Shown here one piece after another: positions 11,083 through 24,733 of a DNA stretch of 64,000 nt (position 1 is its first letter; each line of letters begins with the position of its first letter). Location of the stretch: the NCBI GenBank assembly GCA_949710005.1, contig OX453276.1, forward strand, positions 30,001,113 to 30,065,112, written 5' to 3'. The notes under the pieces are model-generated. The model made no database searches. It was not told the origin of the DNA and saw only the letters and a program-made list of their open reading frames with translations. Source of the stretch: Ricordea florida. Taxonomy: Eukaryota; Cnidaria; Anthozoa; Corallimorpharia; Ricordeidae. Both the position numbers and the translations under genes were made by a program.

Positions 11083-14000
11083 ATGGTGAGAAACAGGCAG
11101 AGATTTCAGTTAATCTGGTTTAACACATTCGTACATCCATGCTAACTGGCTTCTCTTTTTTTTTTTAGGTCTCTGTAATCATCGTTTTTCTCCTTCTGAA
11201 CTGTTTTTCTCAGATAACTATCGGAGCAGTGGTATGACTTTTACTCTCTGTGTTTTTAGTAGAATATTTTATATTTTACCAGTATAGTAACAGTCTGATT
11301 TTATATAAAATTTATACAGTTATCTAGGTAGATTAGAGCTTATCACAGAATTTAAAAGGAGTTTAGAATAATAGAAAGCTCGTCAATAACTTTTTTGTTG
11401 CTACTAATGAATTTCTCTCATGTTGCGCTTTTAAATTTGTAAGAGCTTTGTACTACAAAAGGAACATAATTATGCAGTATTTAGAAAAACATACATGCCC
11501 TATGACTTTTCGTGTGACAATTCTCCGTGTTTTACTGTTAAGCTTTTTCAATATAACATTTGTGCTGCTAGACCAATCATTCTCGCAGGTTCTTCAATTG
11601 AGCAGGTCGCCTCGTTTAAGCTTCTAATGCATTTCTAGAGATCTGAAAGTACTCTGGATAGACTAAAAAGTGCATTGGATGTATTTTGGAGGAATCCGTC
11701 GTTGGGTGCCCCTGACAATGAACTATTAGATTACTATTATACCAATAATAATTTATAATAATAATAATAATAATAATAATTTATTAATTTATATAGCGCA
11801 ATTAATTATTAAAAATATTCTAATGCGCTTTACAATAGTTAAAAAATATATATTATAAAACTTATTTACATTGAATTAAAACTAATCTAAAATAAGTTAA
11901 TAAGATTGACTAAATAAAAGTGTTTTCAAGTTACCTTTAAAAGTCTGCAAGTCACTGGATTTGCGTATGTATAATGGTAAACTGCTCCAGACCCTAGGTT
12001 CGGCAACCGCAACCAATGGGTGCAATCTGAGTGAAAAAAATTTAACCCTCCTCTCAAAGGTATTCTTGAAAACGGCCCTCCCCAAACTGCCCAAAGTGAC
12101 GCTAAAAAAGCTGACCCCTCCCCTCAACCAACTATAGTAGCTCTCCTTCCCCCCCCTTCCCCCATACCAGATAATTAATTCAAAACCATTAATTATTTTT
12201 TGTAACTATAAGCCCCTTGTGGGACATAACTGGTACAATCGCTAAGGCTAATGACTGTTAAAATACCTCCTTTAAACCACCTAACAACCAACCAAATTAT
12301 TACTATAATTTTCTGTGTGCAGATACCTGCTTCCGATGCTGTTGAGGTGCGCAAAGACGGGGAAAATTTTAAGCTGCACATCACCGAGAAAGGAACGGAA
12401 TTTGACGAGGAAATTGACATCGACGTGGAAGAAGGCTTTGAGTTTTTCAAAGTACCAGCTCACAACGGAAATTCCGAGTCAGAATATTTTTATGACTTCG
12501 TAAATGTGAGTAGCTATTGATTGACGTTTCGAAGGTTAGCATGACCTTTTGGGGGGAAGGGTGAGGAGAGAGTATCAGACACGCAGGAACAAACTATTCT
12601 GACGACACGATGTAGAAGCCCTGGTATTGCCAAGGGACTCTGTAGGGCTATTTAATAGTTAAGCGGTAAATATTTATCATTCTACGTCAGTCAGTGTGGT
12701 GCATGCCACAGCATTAGATGGGGAATACGTTGTTACAGATTTTTTGGCCACATTTAAAGAGTGGCTTTTTAGTGGTCTTTCGTATCTGACTTTGCACATC
12801 AATTAGCTTTTCATGCTTATAACATCTCAGATCTTGTAAATTCACCTACATTATTATGTCCTCTAGATGACTGACTGGCACGCCCAGTAAACTATTTCAC
12901 ATTGAATGACTCGTTGTATGAAGGCTGAATGGGTTAGAACAGGAAGCACAGCGGCAAAATGAGTGCGCATGTCCCACCTGACGACGCGCCATTCATTTGA
13001 CTCTGATGACTTCCGCTCAGAATGTGGGAACGTCAGTCAACGTCAATTACCTGCATCAGAACGAGCGAAAAACAAACTACCTTCTTATACTTTTTGCAAT
13101 GGCGTCCGGCCTTTCAATCAGGAGGCGAGGCTGCAGGTGACCTTTTTTGTCAGAAAGCTCTCCTGAACTTTCTACTTTTCATGTGCAAATCATATTTTTC
13201 GGTTTAAATATAAAAAGAAGAAGGATTCGTAACGAGATAAGTCCCTCGGCTACAGCTTGGCTTTAATCAAATGCAAGGCCATTAGGGATACAACTGTGAA
13301 ATAGCTTAGTGATCCAAGTAAAGCTATATATAATATCGGGGTATATCTGTCCATTAACCCTTTCAATGACACAGGTGACCCGTGTATAAATTCTCCTTAT
13401 AAATCCAATACACTACTGCACAAACAGATTATAAGAATTAAGAGCATGATCACATCAAGGATACTAAATCGATCAACCCCCATATTCTCTGGTCTAGAAC
13501 ATAACGAACTGTATAGCACTTACTCAGGAGAAATTATACTTGATCTTGACAGTGAAAGGGTTAACGTGACTTTTTTCTGTTTGTTAGAACATGACAGTTA
13601 CTCGTTTGAAGAGTGAAGGCAGATGTTACGTCACACCTCTTCCAGAGAACTTGCCCAGACCTGCAGATCTGAAAAACGGATTGCAGACGGTATGCCTAGC
13701 CTATTATGTGGCTATGAAACTCAGACTTGATAAATTCGCCGACAGTTACTTGTCGGTTCATGTAAAACTCGAGAACAGGACAAACGTCAATTTCCCACAA
13801 TATGGCGGACGCATGTATCTGAACATGCGGGCCCTCCCCAAAAGTCCACAGTACAGTCCACATTTTAGATCAGAAATCCATAACCAGAGGTCTTGATCTG
13901 CAACAGAATACCGTCCACCATTTTACAACATCTATTTTTTCTGGAACGGCGCTATTTAGATGTTTCGCGAAAAATCCCATTACGGCATTAACGCAAGTTT

Positions 14001-17000
14001 CGCGCCTGGGATCCCTGAATTGAGAAATTGAAGTCCTTGTCCCGAGGTTATGGGCCAATCAGGGTTTGTCGCGGTCATGACGAGCAATCTGATTGGTTCT
14101 TATTTGGGGGGACCTGCATTCTAAATTTATTGGCTAATACTCGCGTAAATTGCCATTGCCCGATTGGGAGTTAGAGACTTTTGGTAAGACTTCTGTTCAT
14201 ACCCCATGATTTCAGTCCAAATTTACAAAACCATTTTCCCATGGTATATTTCACTTATTTAATAGGTACTGAGGCTTTACACACGGAATTTTCAATGGAA
14301 TAAATCCGAACTGATCTTTTGTTTGTCATTGGGACAACTTCATCATTCGCGCTGCTGATTCGAAGAACCATATTTCTTCGACGAAGTCTTATCGTTTTTA
14401 ACCTTTGAATGGCTTTGTTAGAACAGAGCATTAATGTGAGAAAATTTTCACTAATAAATCTTAATACCTATGAAATAAACAAATTACATCATGGGAAATT
14501 TTTAATAAAATTCTCATTTTCTCGTTGAGTTAAATCAGAAACCTGACACATTTGCAGCGCTTGTTCGTCTTCTGATATTACACAACTCTTGAATAAAAAG
14601 CCATGCACAAAGGAACCCGAAAACTATTGCTTTATTTCCTATTTGCTGACAGATGTATGGCAAGGTCCTCTCCAAGAACCTCCATACTGTCCAAAAGCAG
14701 TGGACCATCGCGAACCGAGTGGACAAAACAACCCTAAGGGGGGAGGCGAGGGATCTGTGTGGTCATTACCCAGTGTACCGCCTGGTGGAATACGTGACAG
14801 AAGAATTTGCTGGTACAGGTAACGTTATCACGCAAGCGTCTTTTATACTGAACTGAATTTCTGCCTGTTATATTTTACATTGATTGAGTAACAGCGTAAA
14901 AGAAAGCAAGTGACACACTGGGACACCAACCATGGCTATATCTTACGAATGCATTCCCAGCCAATCAATTGCAACAGCTAACACACGTTTACAGTGAAAC
15001 TGGCGCTGAAAGGAGAGCTTTTGCACTCGCCTCGGCAGTTCAGAGCTGTTAAACATGCTAATGAACTTAAACGAGTAGGGAACAGCAGTCCATAGCTTCT
15101 ACCACCTGGGCGATATCACTTTGCGCATGCGTATGGTTGTAACCACACCGCTTGCGGGTCTTCAAGTGTATCCCCTGCTTAAAACGTTTACATCCAGTAA
15201 GCATATAGATCAGGGATCGGCTTAATCAGAACCAGTAACTAAGTAGAGCCGAAAAAACAGTACCCCATAGGAGGACCGATGGTGTAAATTACGGATAGAA
15301 TGGTACGTGAAAATATAGCAACAAACCTGGATTTTAGAAGAGTGTTTCGGCTGGTCTTCGAGTGCTCAAGGCCGCCAATGGTTTTTAGACTAAGTTCCCA
15401 TATAATTTACGCACCCAGATCATGAACTTCTGGCTCAGCTCAGTTGTGCAAAGATATTTACCATTTAAGCAACTCTTGGAATAAAGTCCCTATGTGCAGA
15501 GCATCACTTTTTTGCCCTCAATATTCTCCAGTAGTCCTTTGACATTTCTAGGTTTTCCTTTTTTTTTTTTTGCTTCTCTTCTAACCCACCTACAGCACCT
15601 GGCTCGTCCTCCCAAAATCTGAAAGCCTCGCGGAGCAATTCTAACCTAAAGTCGTTGATTTTTTTCTGTTTTTTTTTTTTTTGCAAGAAGGAAACGCCGT
15701 TCTCTACAAATTCCTCCCGTTTGTAATAAGCACTTACCAACTTGCTCTCCTACAGACTGGCTAATAACAATGATAGTCCAAAGCGGCTCCTGCTCATATT
15801 ATTATTACCTTTCATGTGAGATTTCATGGCATATTTCATGCCCTGTATTTGAACGTGTGGTTAACAGAATAATCTGTTATCAGATCACTTGCTCATTCTG
15901 ATAACTAGGGTGTAACATATTTCTTTTACGTCATCTGACAGGTTTTGTCAATTACAAATTCGAACTCTAAAAATAAACGTTATATGGTTCAAGAAAGTAA
16001 GGAGTTCGACATTGCCGATAGCAAACAGTAAATGACTGAAAGAAAAAAAAGAGTATGGGAAGTAAGGTTTTTAAAAATTTGTGATAAAGGGGAGTTAGCG
16101 ACAACCAAGTTCAAGATAGTGAGATTTGACTATCTATGTAATAAAAACATGTTATTTAATTCACTCTGTCTACAAAGTTGGTTTGTGGGCGTTTGTCGTT
16201 TTTGAAATTCTGCTTTAGCTTATGAATTTATTTAAGATTTTTTTGTCCTTGATGCTTTAAAATAGACAAATGTTGTCCAGTTTTTTTATAAGAAATATCA
16301 TAGTGTAGAGCATATATTAGGTTAGAATACTTAAAAATGGGCAAACCTGTACTCCAAAACCTCCCTTGAAATAACATGCGTTTTAGATAACACATTAAGC
16401 TCTTGTCCCTGCTGAGATCGGCGAATAATCGTTTGTTTAGCAAATTTTGTACGACTTAAATATTTAAATATTTTATTATACCGCAGAGCTGCATCCTGGG
16501 TCTCTTGCCTTTTTTAATGTACAACGATCTCCCTTGCTGCCTGCGGGATACTGCGCCGAGAATGTTTGCTGATGACACCAATATAATCTTATCCGCAAAA
16601 ACGATAGCCGATCTTAAACTACAACAACCATTTTATTTTTTTGCCAAAATAAATAGAAATAAAAATAATTACAGCATAAAATAAATTAACTAAAATAGGC
16701 AAAAAAAAAAAAAAAACTACTCAGAATAGAAATAAACTAAACGACCAGAGTAGTTACCAAAAAAATTAAATTGCTTTGACTAGGTTGTACATGACCTCTG
16801 AACTTAACAACCTTACCTATTGGCTGAGAGCTAACAGACTAAGTTTAAATGTGGCCAAAACTGAACTAATAATAATCGGAACTAGGCAGAGATTGAATAC
16901 CCAATTCGAGGAGATTGATATGAGTATCGATGACCAAACGATAAAGCGAGTTGATCATACTAAATCTCTAGGTCTTACCATTGATGCTTAACTCTCTTGG

Positions 17001-18289
17001 TCTAAACACGTGGACGAGATATGCGAGAAAGCCTTTTCAGCAATTGGGGCATTTAAACGCAAACGAGCTTTCATTTCGACAGCCCTGCAGTTCAAATTTA
17101 CAATGCTTTAATATTACCACATTTTGATTAGTGCAGCCCGGTCTGGGACTGTATGAATGACTATTTGAGTTATAGATATTAATTACCGACAAATATTACA
17201 AAATCGCGCAGCCAGCTGGAGTAATTACTAAATTACCTTTTGATACGAGCTCCAGTCTCCTCGCGATGATTAAGGGGGAAAAGTTCTCTCTTCGTCGTAA
17301 ACAACAGAAAGCTTTAATTATGTATGAAACATTGAAAGAACTTGCCCCAGATCTTCAGTGTCTTTTCACTTAACGCTATGTTAATGACTATAATTTAAGA
17401 AATCTTGAAGGAAAACTTTCGGCACCCAAGCCAAATATTAATTTCCTAAAGCGAAGTTTCTGTTATAGCGGAGCCTGTTTGTGGAATAACTTGCCCCAAG
17501 ATTTAAAAGACGTTGGCTCCACGGGCAGTTTAAGGGGGCTACTAAGAAAGTATCTGACATATCGGATTCCCACACAGCAATCATGTAAAACAGTTGTAAT
17601 GATCGAGTTTTAGCAGGAGCTTCTGGTTTTAGTTTTTAACTTTAAGCTTAACTGATGATTCTCCGTGTATAAATAAAGTTTTACATTACATTTACATTAA
17701 ACGAGTGCAAGGGATGAGATGGTATGCAGAAACTTTACCAGAAGGACAGTGGCACTGATCTCACACTCATAGAACAATTTTTAAGTAGAAACACTCTATT
17801 TTCTTTATCATCTACTTTCCTCAAAAATCGTCACTCGAAAAGTTGATTTCCATATATTCGCCCAAAGCTCTTTATAGCGTCCAGTCAGTTGGGTCGCCTC
17901 CAATTGACAACAACACTAAAGAGATAAGAAATTGTGGACTTTTGTTTTTTGGGGTACCCTGATAGTCATACTAAGGTTGTATTTGCATTGTTCCTCCCAC
18001 AGTTGGCACAGATAGCAATCTTCTTAAGTCTCATGTTTTGTTGTTGCATTTTCACACAGGAAGACACCGGCGTGACAAGCCGGTTCAAAATGACCGCCCC
18101 ATGTGTCAAGACCACACATCAATTCCTAAGGGATGTCCCGAAGTTGACTATGTCTTTCGTTTGAAAATTCGAACAAAGACCAGTACTTACTCCGTCTCGT
18201 GCAAACTGAACAAGCAGAGAACCAAAGTTTGCGAGACATTTGAACATCTCTTCGACAAAATATTTTGTTGGACCGTTTCCTGTCCCTGA
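11083..18289 (+). CDS. Secreted BRICHOS preproprotein with cysteine-rich C-terminal peptide (copy A)
   Basis: Six exons join in frame: 11083-11085, 11169-11231, 12323-12505, 13588-13689, 14653-14818, 18060-18289; all borders GT/AG; 248 aa. Residues 1-21 are a signal peptide (MVSVIIVFLLLNCF...). A linker follows, then a BRICHOS domain (about 60-160) with YFYDFVN, GRCYVTPL and LCGHYPVYRLV; Cys96 and Cys153 fit the conserved BRICHOS cysteine pair. RHRR (174-177) is a furin-type site directly after the domain, as in ITM2B and chondromodulin. The rest (178-248) is basic with six cysteines spaced C-x9-C-x21-C-x9-C-x11-C-x4-C-P. The layout matches invertebrate BRICHOS antimicrobial-peptide precursors such as arenicin, where the domain chaperones a C-terminal peptide. 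The activity of this peptide is unknown. The first coding exon is only the ATG. Intron 5 carries a LINE relic. Confidence 0.85.
11746..12011 (-). mobile_element. 5'-truncated LINE tail in BRICHOS intron 2 (copy A)
   Basis: On the minus strand it encodes the C-terminal end of a LINE RT protein (RVWSSLPLYIRKSSDLQTFK...), then a 3' UTR ending in a (TTA)n tail. The 5-bp repeat ACCAA flanks it (11741-11745, 12012-12016). Copy B has the single ACCAA empty site near 38145. It is a post-duplication insertion, as recent as the SINE or older. Confidence 0.85.
16480..17700 (+). pseudogene. LINE reverse transcriptase relic in BRICHOS intron 5 (copy A)
   Basis: Pieces of a non-LTR retrotransposon RT are readable in order: FADDTNIILS (catalytic FADD), then WLRANRLSLNVAKTELIIIG, VDHTKSLGLTIDA, and a C-terminal block near 17400-17520 with the usual aromatic/Leu-Pro pattern. 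Stops break every frame, and an AT-rich insertion interrupts it at about 16626-16778. It ends in (TTTACATTACA)-like sequence near 17690. The same breaks are present in copy B, so decay preceded the duplication. Confidence 0.8.
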
Positions 18290-19163
18290 CTCTTCCGCGG
18301 CATAGGGGGCCTGGGCAGCTTCGCCGAATGAAGGAAAATATTTTGGTTTTTGTATTAGTGGTAGCTTCTGACTAGACAAGCTCTTTTTGGCTATTATATT
18401 TCTTCTGTTACTCATTGTACTGATTACATAAAAAACAATTATTCCTTTTCAATTTGCTTCGATGTTAATACTAATGGCTGCGGTTGGGGCTGTTATTCAG
18501 TGTTCTTTTGTTATTATTTGAGATTTTGTTTTATGGTAAGTGCTTTTTTTGCTGATCAGGTCGTTTAAGACAGACATGTAATGAAAATGTAATGTAGTGA
18601 AAGTTATTTGTCCTTGTAATAAAATCTTCTATTGTGTCTCTGGTTGTATTCCAAAAGGCGAATACATCGAATGTATCTTTTTAAAACTATCGGCTCAGTC
18701 GGGCTCATGCCTGAGGATCTCGTTCTTTATTTTGGCCATGACTGAGATGTTGGCGAATGCCACGATCATCTTTAGTTAGTATCCACTAGTACCTCACTGG
18801 CAAAGTCGTACCTGAAGCCCGGCTCCAGTTTCAAAAAGCCTATGTTAATATGTTAATACTTACTTCGGTTTCCTTGGGCTTTAACTTGCCAACTGTACTT
18901 AGTGAGGCGAGGGAAGTACTGAGCGTACTGATAGGACGTGTCTTTTTACGCTCCCTGTTACTGATCAAAGATTTTCGGATTCTAATGCCTGATACAGTTA
19001 AAGTGCTTAAGAAAAGCAACGGAGAGCTGAAGAGGCAGCTTGAGGAAGCTAAGAATGATCTGAAGAAGCTAGAGCAACGAGTCTTTGAGCAAGAACGAGC
19101 TGTAAGAAACAGTGATAATAGCGGCCCTTCGTCCGCCATATTGAATGGAGAAGCTGAAGCGAG

Positions 19164-19871
19164 CCCCCCCGGGGGTATTCCCTTATATGGGCTATATAGG
19201 TATGTGCGGCCCCAAAGGGTATGGTTTTTCAGTCGTTTTGGTCATAAACAGGGTATCGATTTTAGCCATTTTGCCGCCATATTAGTAATAAATAGGGTAA
19301 CGATTTTTGCACTCTAGTCTTTGATTAATTTTTTTTTTAAAGAAGGTACTTCTCTATCATGACCCCCCTTCTTCCATCCGCGCTTTGCCTTCTCCTCTCC
19401 CTTTTAACTCCTGTATTGATTTCGGGTGAGGTCATAAAAAGAGTAACAAATTTTTGGTCATGTCATGAATAGAGTAGGGAAAATCGCAGATTTCGTTGAT
19501 AAGGGACGGACCATTAGAAAAGTGATGGGGGGGGGGTGGGGTGGTGGGGAAAAAACAAAAAAAAATTCATGCAAGGGAAAATGCTAAGAAAAAAATATTA
19601 TGCAAAGAAGAAGGTAAAAAAAAATTAATGCAGAAGGGAGGTCCAATTGTGACTTTTCACACGTAGTAAAAAAAATTCGTACAGAAGGGTTCACCTGAAA
19701 AAAAAATTCCTACACAAGCAGTGAGCGAACAAAAAAATCGTGCAACCTGAAAATTCCCCACCCCCACCCCCCATCACTTTTCTAATGGTTCCTCCCTAAA
19801 TAGGGTAAGGGCTTTGGGAAGCGGGCCGCACACCCCTACCCAGTTTTTCTGGGAGTCCCCTCCCCCCCCCT
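19164..19871. mobile_element. Foldback-type repeat with G/C-run ends (copy A)
   Basis: It starts CCCCCCCGGGGGTATTCCC and ends GGGAGTCCCCTCCCCCCCC, with ends roughly inverted. The internal GGGTATGGTTTTT and GGGTATCGATTTTAG phrases recur. I recognise the phrases from a common cnidarian repeat (memory only). It sits inside the ORF1-like relic and hosts the MITE at 19502. Confidence 0.55.
19502..19797. mobile_element. MITE family 1, copy 1
   Basis: TIRs AGGGACGGACCATTAGAAAA at left and a slightly diverged reverse complement at right (the outer GGTTCCTCCCT has two changes). The body has G/C runs at the ends and six or so AAAAAAATTC(A/G/C)TGCA motifs. Same insertion as 46434-46723 in copy B, so it predates the duplication. 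Confidence 0.85.
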
Positions 19872-20505
19872 GAAGCGATCCTTGAGTTCATTGGCCACGA
19901 ATACGATGCTACAAAACTACAGTTGGAAAGAATAGGAGCATCTCTTCAGTTACTAACATTGAAAGACGATTACATGAGCTAGAATCTACAATCGAAGAGC
20001 TTCAGAACTATAACTACTTGTTCAACGTTAAATTAGTGTTTGGCTTCCCTGAAAACAATGAGTCGGAGAACGCAGCAGTTACGGCACACTGTGTGTTAGA
20101 TTATTTAATGCTATGGTCGGGTCTGTATCTTTCAATGATATCGACATAGCACATCGCGTTCCACTTCGAGACCAAGAGAAAATGAGGAAAGATTAAACCC
20201 GCCTGATATGATAAGGGGACAGAATCTATTTTTAAAGTGGAATTTATTTATATCTCGTTCCATGGCTGCGTGGTTTCCACATGGCGCATTGAAATTACAA
20301 CCACGTGATGAGAAGGACATGAGCCATTGGTCAGTTAAAATAGTTTCCGCATAACAGTTGGATAAGTTCCTCATGTAGCGTAAAAATGACGTCATATTTA
20401 CAAAGTTTCACTCAGGTTTCCCTTAGGTGACCCTAGGTGACTAGTTACATGAAGTGTATATCATACATTTACCGTACAACACGGGATGGTTACACGAAAT
20501 TTGCA

Positions 20506-20888
20506 ATAGGGACTTTTAGCAAGGACGACGCCGACGTCAACGAAAACGACTACGAAATACATAAATTCACATTGCTGCAATGAAATTGCAATTATTCCAA
20601 CACATCCTCCTTGTGAAACTCATGCCAACTGTCCAGGAATTTAACTTGCATGAACGGCGTTGATGTCAGTTCTGAGTAAACTAAACATTTCTCTGATTGT
20701 GCTCACGTCCTCCAGAGAACTTTAAATTTGGTCATTTCACGTCGTTGTGTTGGAGAGAACGGCAACGAAATGTACAAAAATGCAAAACGCACGTGCGGGA
20801 CGTGCAGAGTCATTGTTTTTGCTAATTATGCCTATTGGTTTTTTAGCGTTCTCGTTCTCGTCGACGTTGGGCTTGCTTAAGTCCCTAT
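20506..20888. mobile_element. Candidate inverted-repeat element
   Basis: Its ends ATAGGGACTT...AGCAA and TTGCTTAAGTCCCTAT are approximately inverted, and GACGACGCCGACGTC-type CpG-rich blocks lie at each end. Copy B keeps only the middle, so its ends have been lost there. Moderate support only. Confidence 0.4.
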
Positions 20889-21450
20889 TACCACAAGACA
20901 GCACTAGACATACGTTCGCACTGCGGACCAATTTCCCATTTATGTAATCTACCTGCCTTCATGACTGTCGTGACTCGGCAAGATGTGAGTGATAAGCCAG
21001 TGAACACGGAACCTAAACTTGGCAAGCATCTGCTTTCATAGTGTTTTCTATGTGGATGTACCTATGCCTATCCATAAACGTTACCGGAAGACTAAACCAC
21101 GAAAATTCGAAGGTGAGCATTTTCAGTTGCTTTTGCATTAGTCGTGCGAAGAGCCAGCTCTAAAAAATCACTGCGGTTTTGTATGCCTCGCACATAGAAC
21201 ACAAACAGCCACAGCCATTTGGCTGTCTTAACCGAGATAACGAATTTTGCTTCCCGAGTGTTTGTTGCTGTACTATACCAGCTCACGAATAGGAAATTTC
21301 TATGAAAATGAGAAGATCGGCAATAGAAGCGATACGGTATGAAACAGGAGACAAGAAACATGAGCGGGACGGGTGGGGGGGGGGGGCAGTATTTCGACAG
21401 AAAGGTTGATCCAGACTTCAGTATGCATTTACGTCCGTGTGTTATTTCTA

Positions 21451-21734
21451 AGGGACGGACTATTAGAAAAGTGATGAAGGGGGGGAAGGAAAAAAAAAAA
21501 ATTCATGCAAGGGAAAATGCCAAGAAAAAAAATTCATGCAAAGAAGAAGGTAAAAAAAATTCATGCAGAAGGAAGGTCCAATTGTGACTTTTGCACACCT
21601 AGTAAAAAAAATTCGTGCAGAGGGGTTCACCTGAAAAAAAAATTCCTGCACAACCAGTGAGCGAAAAAAAAATTCGTGCAAGCTGAAAATTCCCCACCCA
21701 ACCCCCCCCATCACTTTTCTAATGGTCCGTCCCT
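21451..21734. mobile_element. MITE family 1, copy 2
   Basis: Same TIR (AGGGACGGACTATTAGAAAA) and the same body with repeated AAAAAAATTC-TGCA motifs as 19502-19797. It is inserted in the copy-A-only stretch, so it is an independent insertion. Confidence 0.88.
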
Positions 21735-21759
21735 AATATAATTTATTTTCTTTAAACAT

Positions 21760-24066
21760 GTCTAAGTCCCTAGCAGTGGAAGGGAGTGATACCTCTGCAA
21801 CTGATTCCATCACCATTGATTGCTCTCCAGCCAAACACCCTACTACCGGACTACCGGCAAGCCAGACAAAATTATCAGTATCGATTCCTCCCCTGAACTA
21901 ACAAAGGCAAAATATCTGGGTTATGCAGGTTACTGGGCAGGCTCTGGCAAATCTGCTATGTCGACGAAAAAATTATCAGACAACAGAACTGCCTTAAAAA
22001 AATCAGGATTTTCCAAAAAGGGAAAACTTCGGAAACAGTGATGGTTCGTGGAATTCGAGCGGCAAGAGTAGCAAAGGTTTGAAGCGGTAGAGGTCCTTGA
22101 TATTTTGACAAAACACCGTGACCAAGAAATGAAGTGCCAGCATCAACCTACAAGGGTTCAGCGGAATGCTGCCTTTTTGATAGACGTGCGATTTGTACCA
22201 TTAAGACGACCTATCAGCAGACAGCAATGGGACATACATTTATACTGGGCGTCCGACTCAAACGTTTCGGAAAAAAGCAAACGGTGAGTGGAAGAAAAGA
22301 TTTTCAAAACGTACAGACATCGACAAGGAATCAGATTTTCCTTTTTTCCAAGAATATAGGCACCTAAAGGACAGCCCTGACTTTCACCAAACTCTTCATT
22401 ATGCAAGAGATAAGTGGGGTGGGATTGTAAATAATTTAGTACTTTTACAGTATCAGTTTGATGGACTGGAGCACTCCATTAGTGCTTTTCCTCACGGAAA
22501 TTCCAAATCAGGGAAGTCGTTCACTCCGACAAAGCCTTCCGTCAAGAGAGTATTGAGCGAAAATTTGAAAACCCTTTCGGCAAGTGAAGCAGTTGCCAAA
22601 ACACGGAAAAATTTGAGGGTCCGTTCAAAACTTTGTCGGATGCTGACATTCCTAGGGGAAGAGCAAAAGCATATGACATGAAAAGGGAACGTTCCGCTAA
22701 CACAATCTGCTCTCAACCCCGGAGAAAACAAATCGATGAAATGACCACCTTCAACTGGTTTGCAAAGATCGAGGGTAAAGATTTTGTTTGAGTGCAAGAA
22801 CTGTTAACTGGACCGCTGATGATTCTGCGGACAGATAACTGAACAATTATCGAACATATCAAGGTTTTGTACGATTCATCTTGACTTCACACGCCTCTCA
22901 GTGGATCCGACATTCGATTTTGAAGAATTCAGTGATACACCAACTTCTTACGGAAACATTTTATTAAAGAACAGAAATACTAATAAATCTCCAGTGTTTG
23001 TTGGACCAATTTTTTTTTCGTCACACGAAAAAGAATGACACGTTTGCACAGTTTTTGGCAAAATTGAAAAATCTCGCACCGCAACTAGAAAGTTTAATAG
23101 CATTCGATACAGATGGAGAAACCGCTCTCTCTGACGCGTTAACTGACAATTATCCACCAGCAATTCATCTGCGCTTCCTTCCGTTCATTTTAGAAAAAAT
23201 GTCGAATCAAAGAGCTTACGTCTCTTGGTGTACCAGATCACCAACAGTACATTTCGGAAATATTTGGGAAACAAGATGGAACAATTTGCGAAAAGGGACT
23301 TTTCGATGCCGCAAGCGATGAGGAGTTCGATGCCACTATTGCCTTCTCTTCACGAGCCCTGGGCCAAAAGAGAGAAGTCTTCATCTGATGAAACTACATC
23401 TCATTTTCATTTATGGTTGCTCCAAAGAGCGGATATGATGAAGAGTACTATAATCGCAAGAGTCGGAACCAGAAAATTTTTACACAAACGACTCTGAGAA
23501 CACAAACCGTCGATTAAGACACAAAACCGGTAGCAAAGAACTAGGAGAGACAGCTTTTGCAAAAGCAATGAAAGAATTAATTGAAGTTGACCAAGAAAAT
23601 GAGTTTACTTTAGCTTTACTTAATGGCTGTAAAGATCCACATGTTGAAGTTCCACCAGGCGTTTCATTACCACCAAAGCCCCCACTGCCCCACAGCCCAA
23701 ACTTGTACTTTCTTGCCAAACCTAAAGGAAACATTGCGCGTTGTAACGGGTGCGAGACTTCCTTTTAGAGGGACACGTTACAAAATAACGTTGATGCTGT
23801 GGCCGTGATTGGCCGGAACGAGAGAGATTGGTTTCCGTTTGGATCGGGAGATCCCAAAATCACTATTACCACCCAAAGGTGTCTTGTCTCATGTCCCGAA
23901 ATCCCACCTTCAAAGATTCAGACTTGAAATCTTTGTTACAAAGAATATAAGGAGGTCTTCTCGTGTCCAACAAGATGGTACGGGAGCTATAGGAGAGGTT
24001 TGGAGATACAATATTCCCTTAAGTCTTTCATCCACGGCACCTCAATGGCATATCTCGTGCAATTAA
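21760..24066 (+). pseudogene. Decayed transposase gene, probably MULE-like
   Basis: Coding-like pieces in shifting frames run from about 21760 to 24066 with many stops. The best block (about 22998-23290) reads LAKLKNLAPQLESLIAFDTDGETALSDAL then AIHLRF, which resembles the second-Asp region of Mutator-like transposases. A later piece (23568-23768) carries LALLNGCKDP and a C-terminal CNGCETSF. No intact frame exceeds about 110 codons. It is found only in copy A. Confidence 0.5.
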
Positions 24067-24733
24067 GAAAGAAAGCCAGAAAGCAAGTGCGCAAAAGCTA
24101 AACATAACTAATTTTCGTTAAAAACATTAACTTTCCCTCTACAACCACCTTTTATTTCCTTCATTTGAAAAAACAAGCTGATATATTATACAACTATAGA
24201 CACATCCCTCTCGAATTAGGATTGCGTTACTAAAGCTCTACCTTTCTTTGTGAAGAAGTTACTCGATCAGGGTTAGAAAAGCTTTGACATTTGTTTACAG
24301 GGACACTCAACGACACGTTTCGATAGCTATCTGTTCGGTGGAGGTTAATTCGCCTTTGGTTTTTTTGCTCTCGGATTTTCGTAACTAAAAAATTCACAAT
24401 GGCGAAATGATAACCCCTTACGTTTTTAGAAGGGTCATATTTAATATTTTAGTCAAAAATGTCAACTAGCATTTTCGGAAAGCAAAAAGTTATTCGTCCA
24501 AACATACTGACTGTACTATGTTTGTTAGCGCAAGAAATAGAAATGCACAAACACAGGAAAGTAAGTTAAATACAAAATTTGATGAAGCCATGGGGCCGGT
24601 TCACATTTGATTTACTATATGTTGTTATCTTCATTGGACTGTGATTTTTAGTTACACCGCCCCCCCCCCTCCCCGTTTTCGACTTCCCCTAAACAATTGA
24701 ATAACCACAACAACAAAACACACGCTTTAACGT
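24067..24733. other. No recognisable gene
   Basis: AT-rich sequence with a C run near 24660. Nothing beyond short open frames is seen. Confidence 0.5.

Larger units (their letters stand above)
18840..20197 (+). pseudogene. LINE ORF1-like coiled-coil relic (copy A)
   Basis: Two coding-like blocks flank a nested repeat. The first (about 18961-19163) has a heptad-rich stretch (KSNGELKRQLEEAKNDLKKL). The second (about 19900-20197) has an LxELESTIEELQ coiled coil, then FNVKLVFGFPENNESE and a DIDIAHRVP motif, as in L1-type ORF1 proteins after their coiled coil. Stops and frame changes separate the parts. Downstream RT is not recognisable here. Confidence 0.6.

Noticed and set aside
21463..21714. 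83-codon frame with repeated EFFF phrases
   Set aside because: Product of the periodic AAAAAAATTC motif in the MITE, not a gene.
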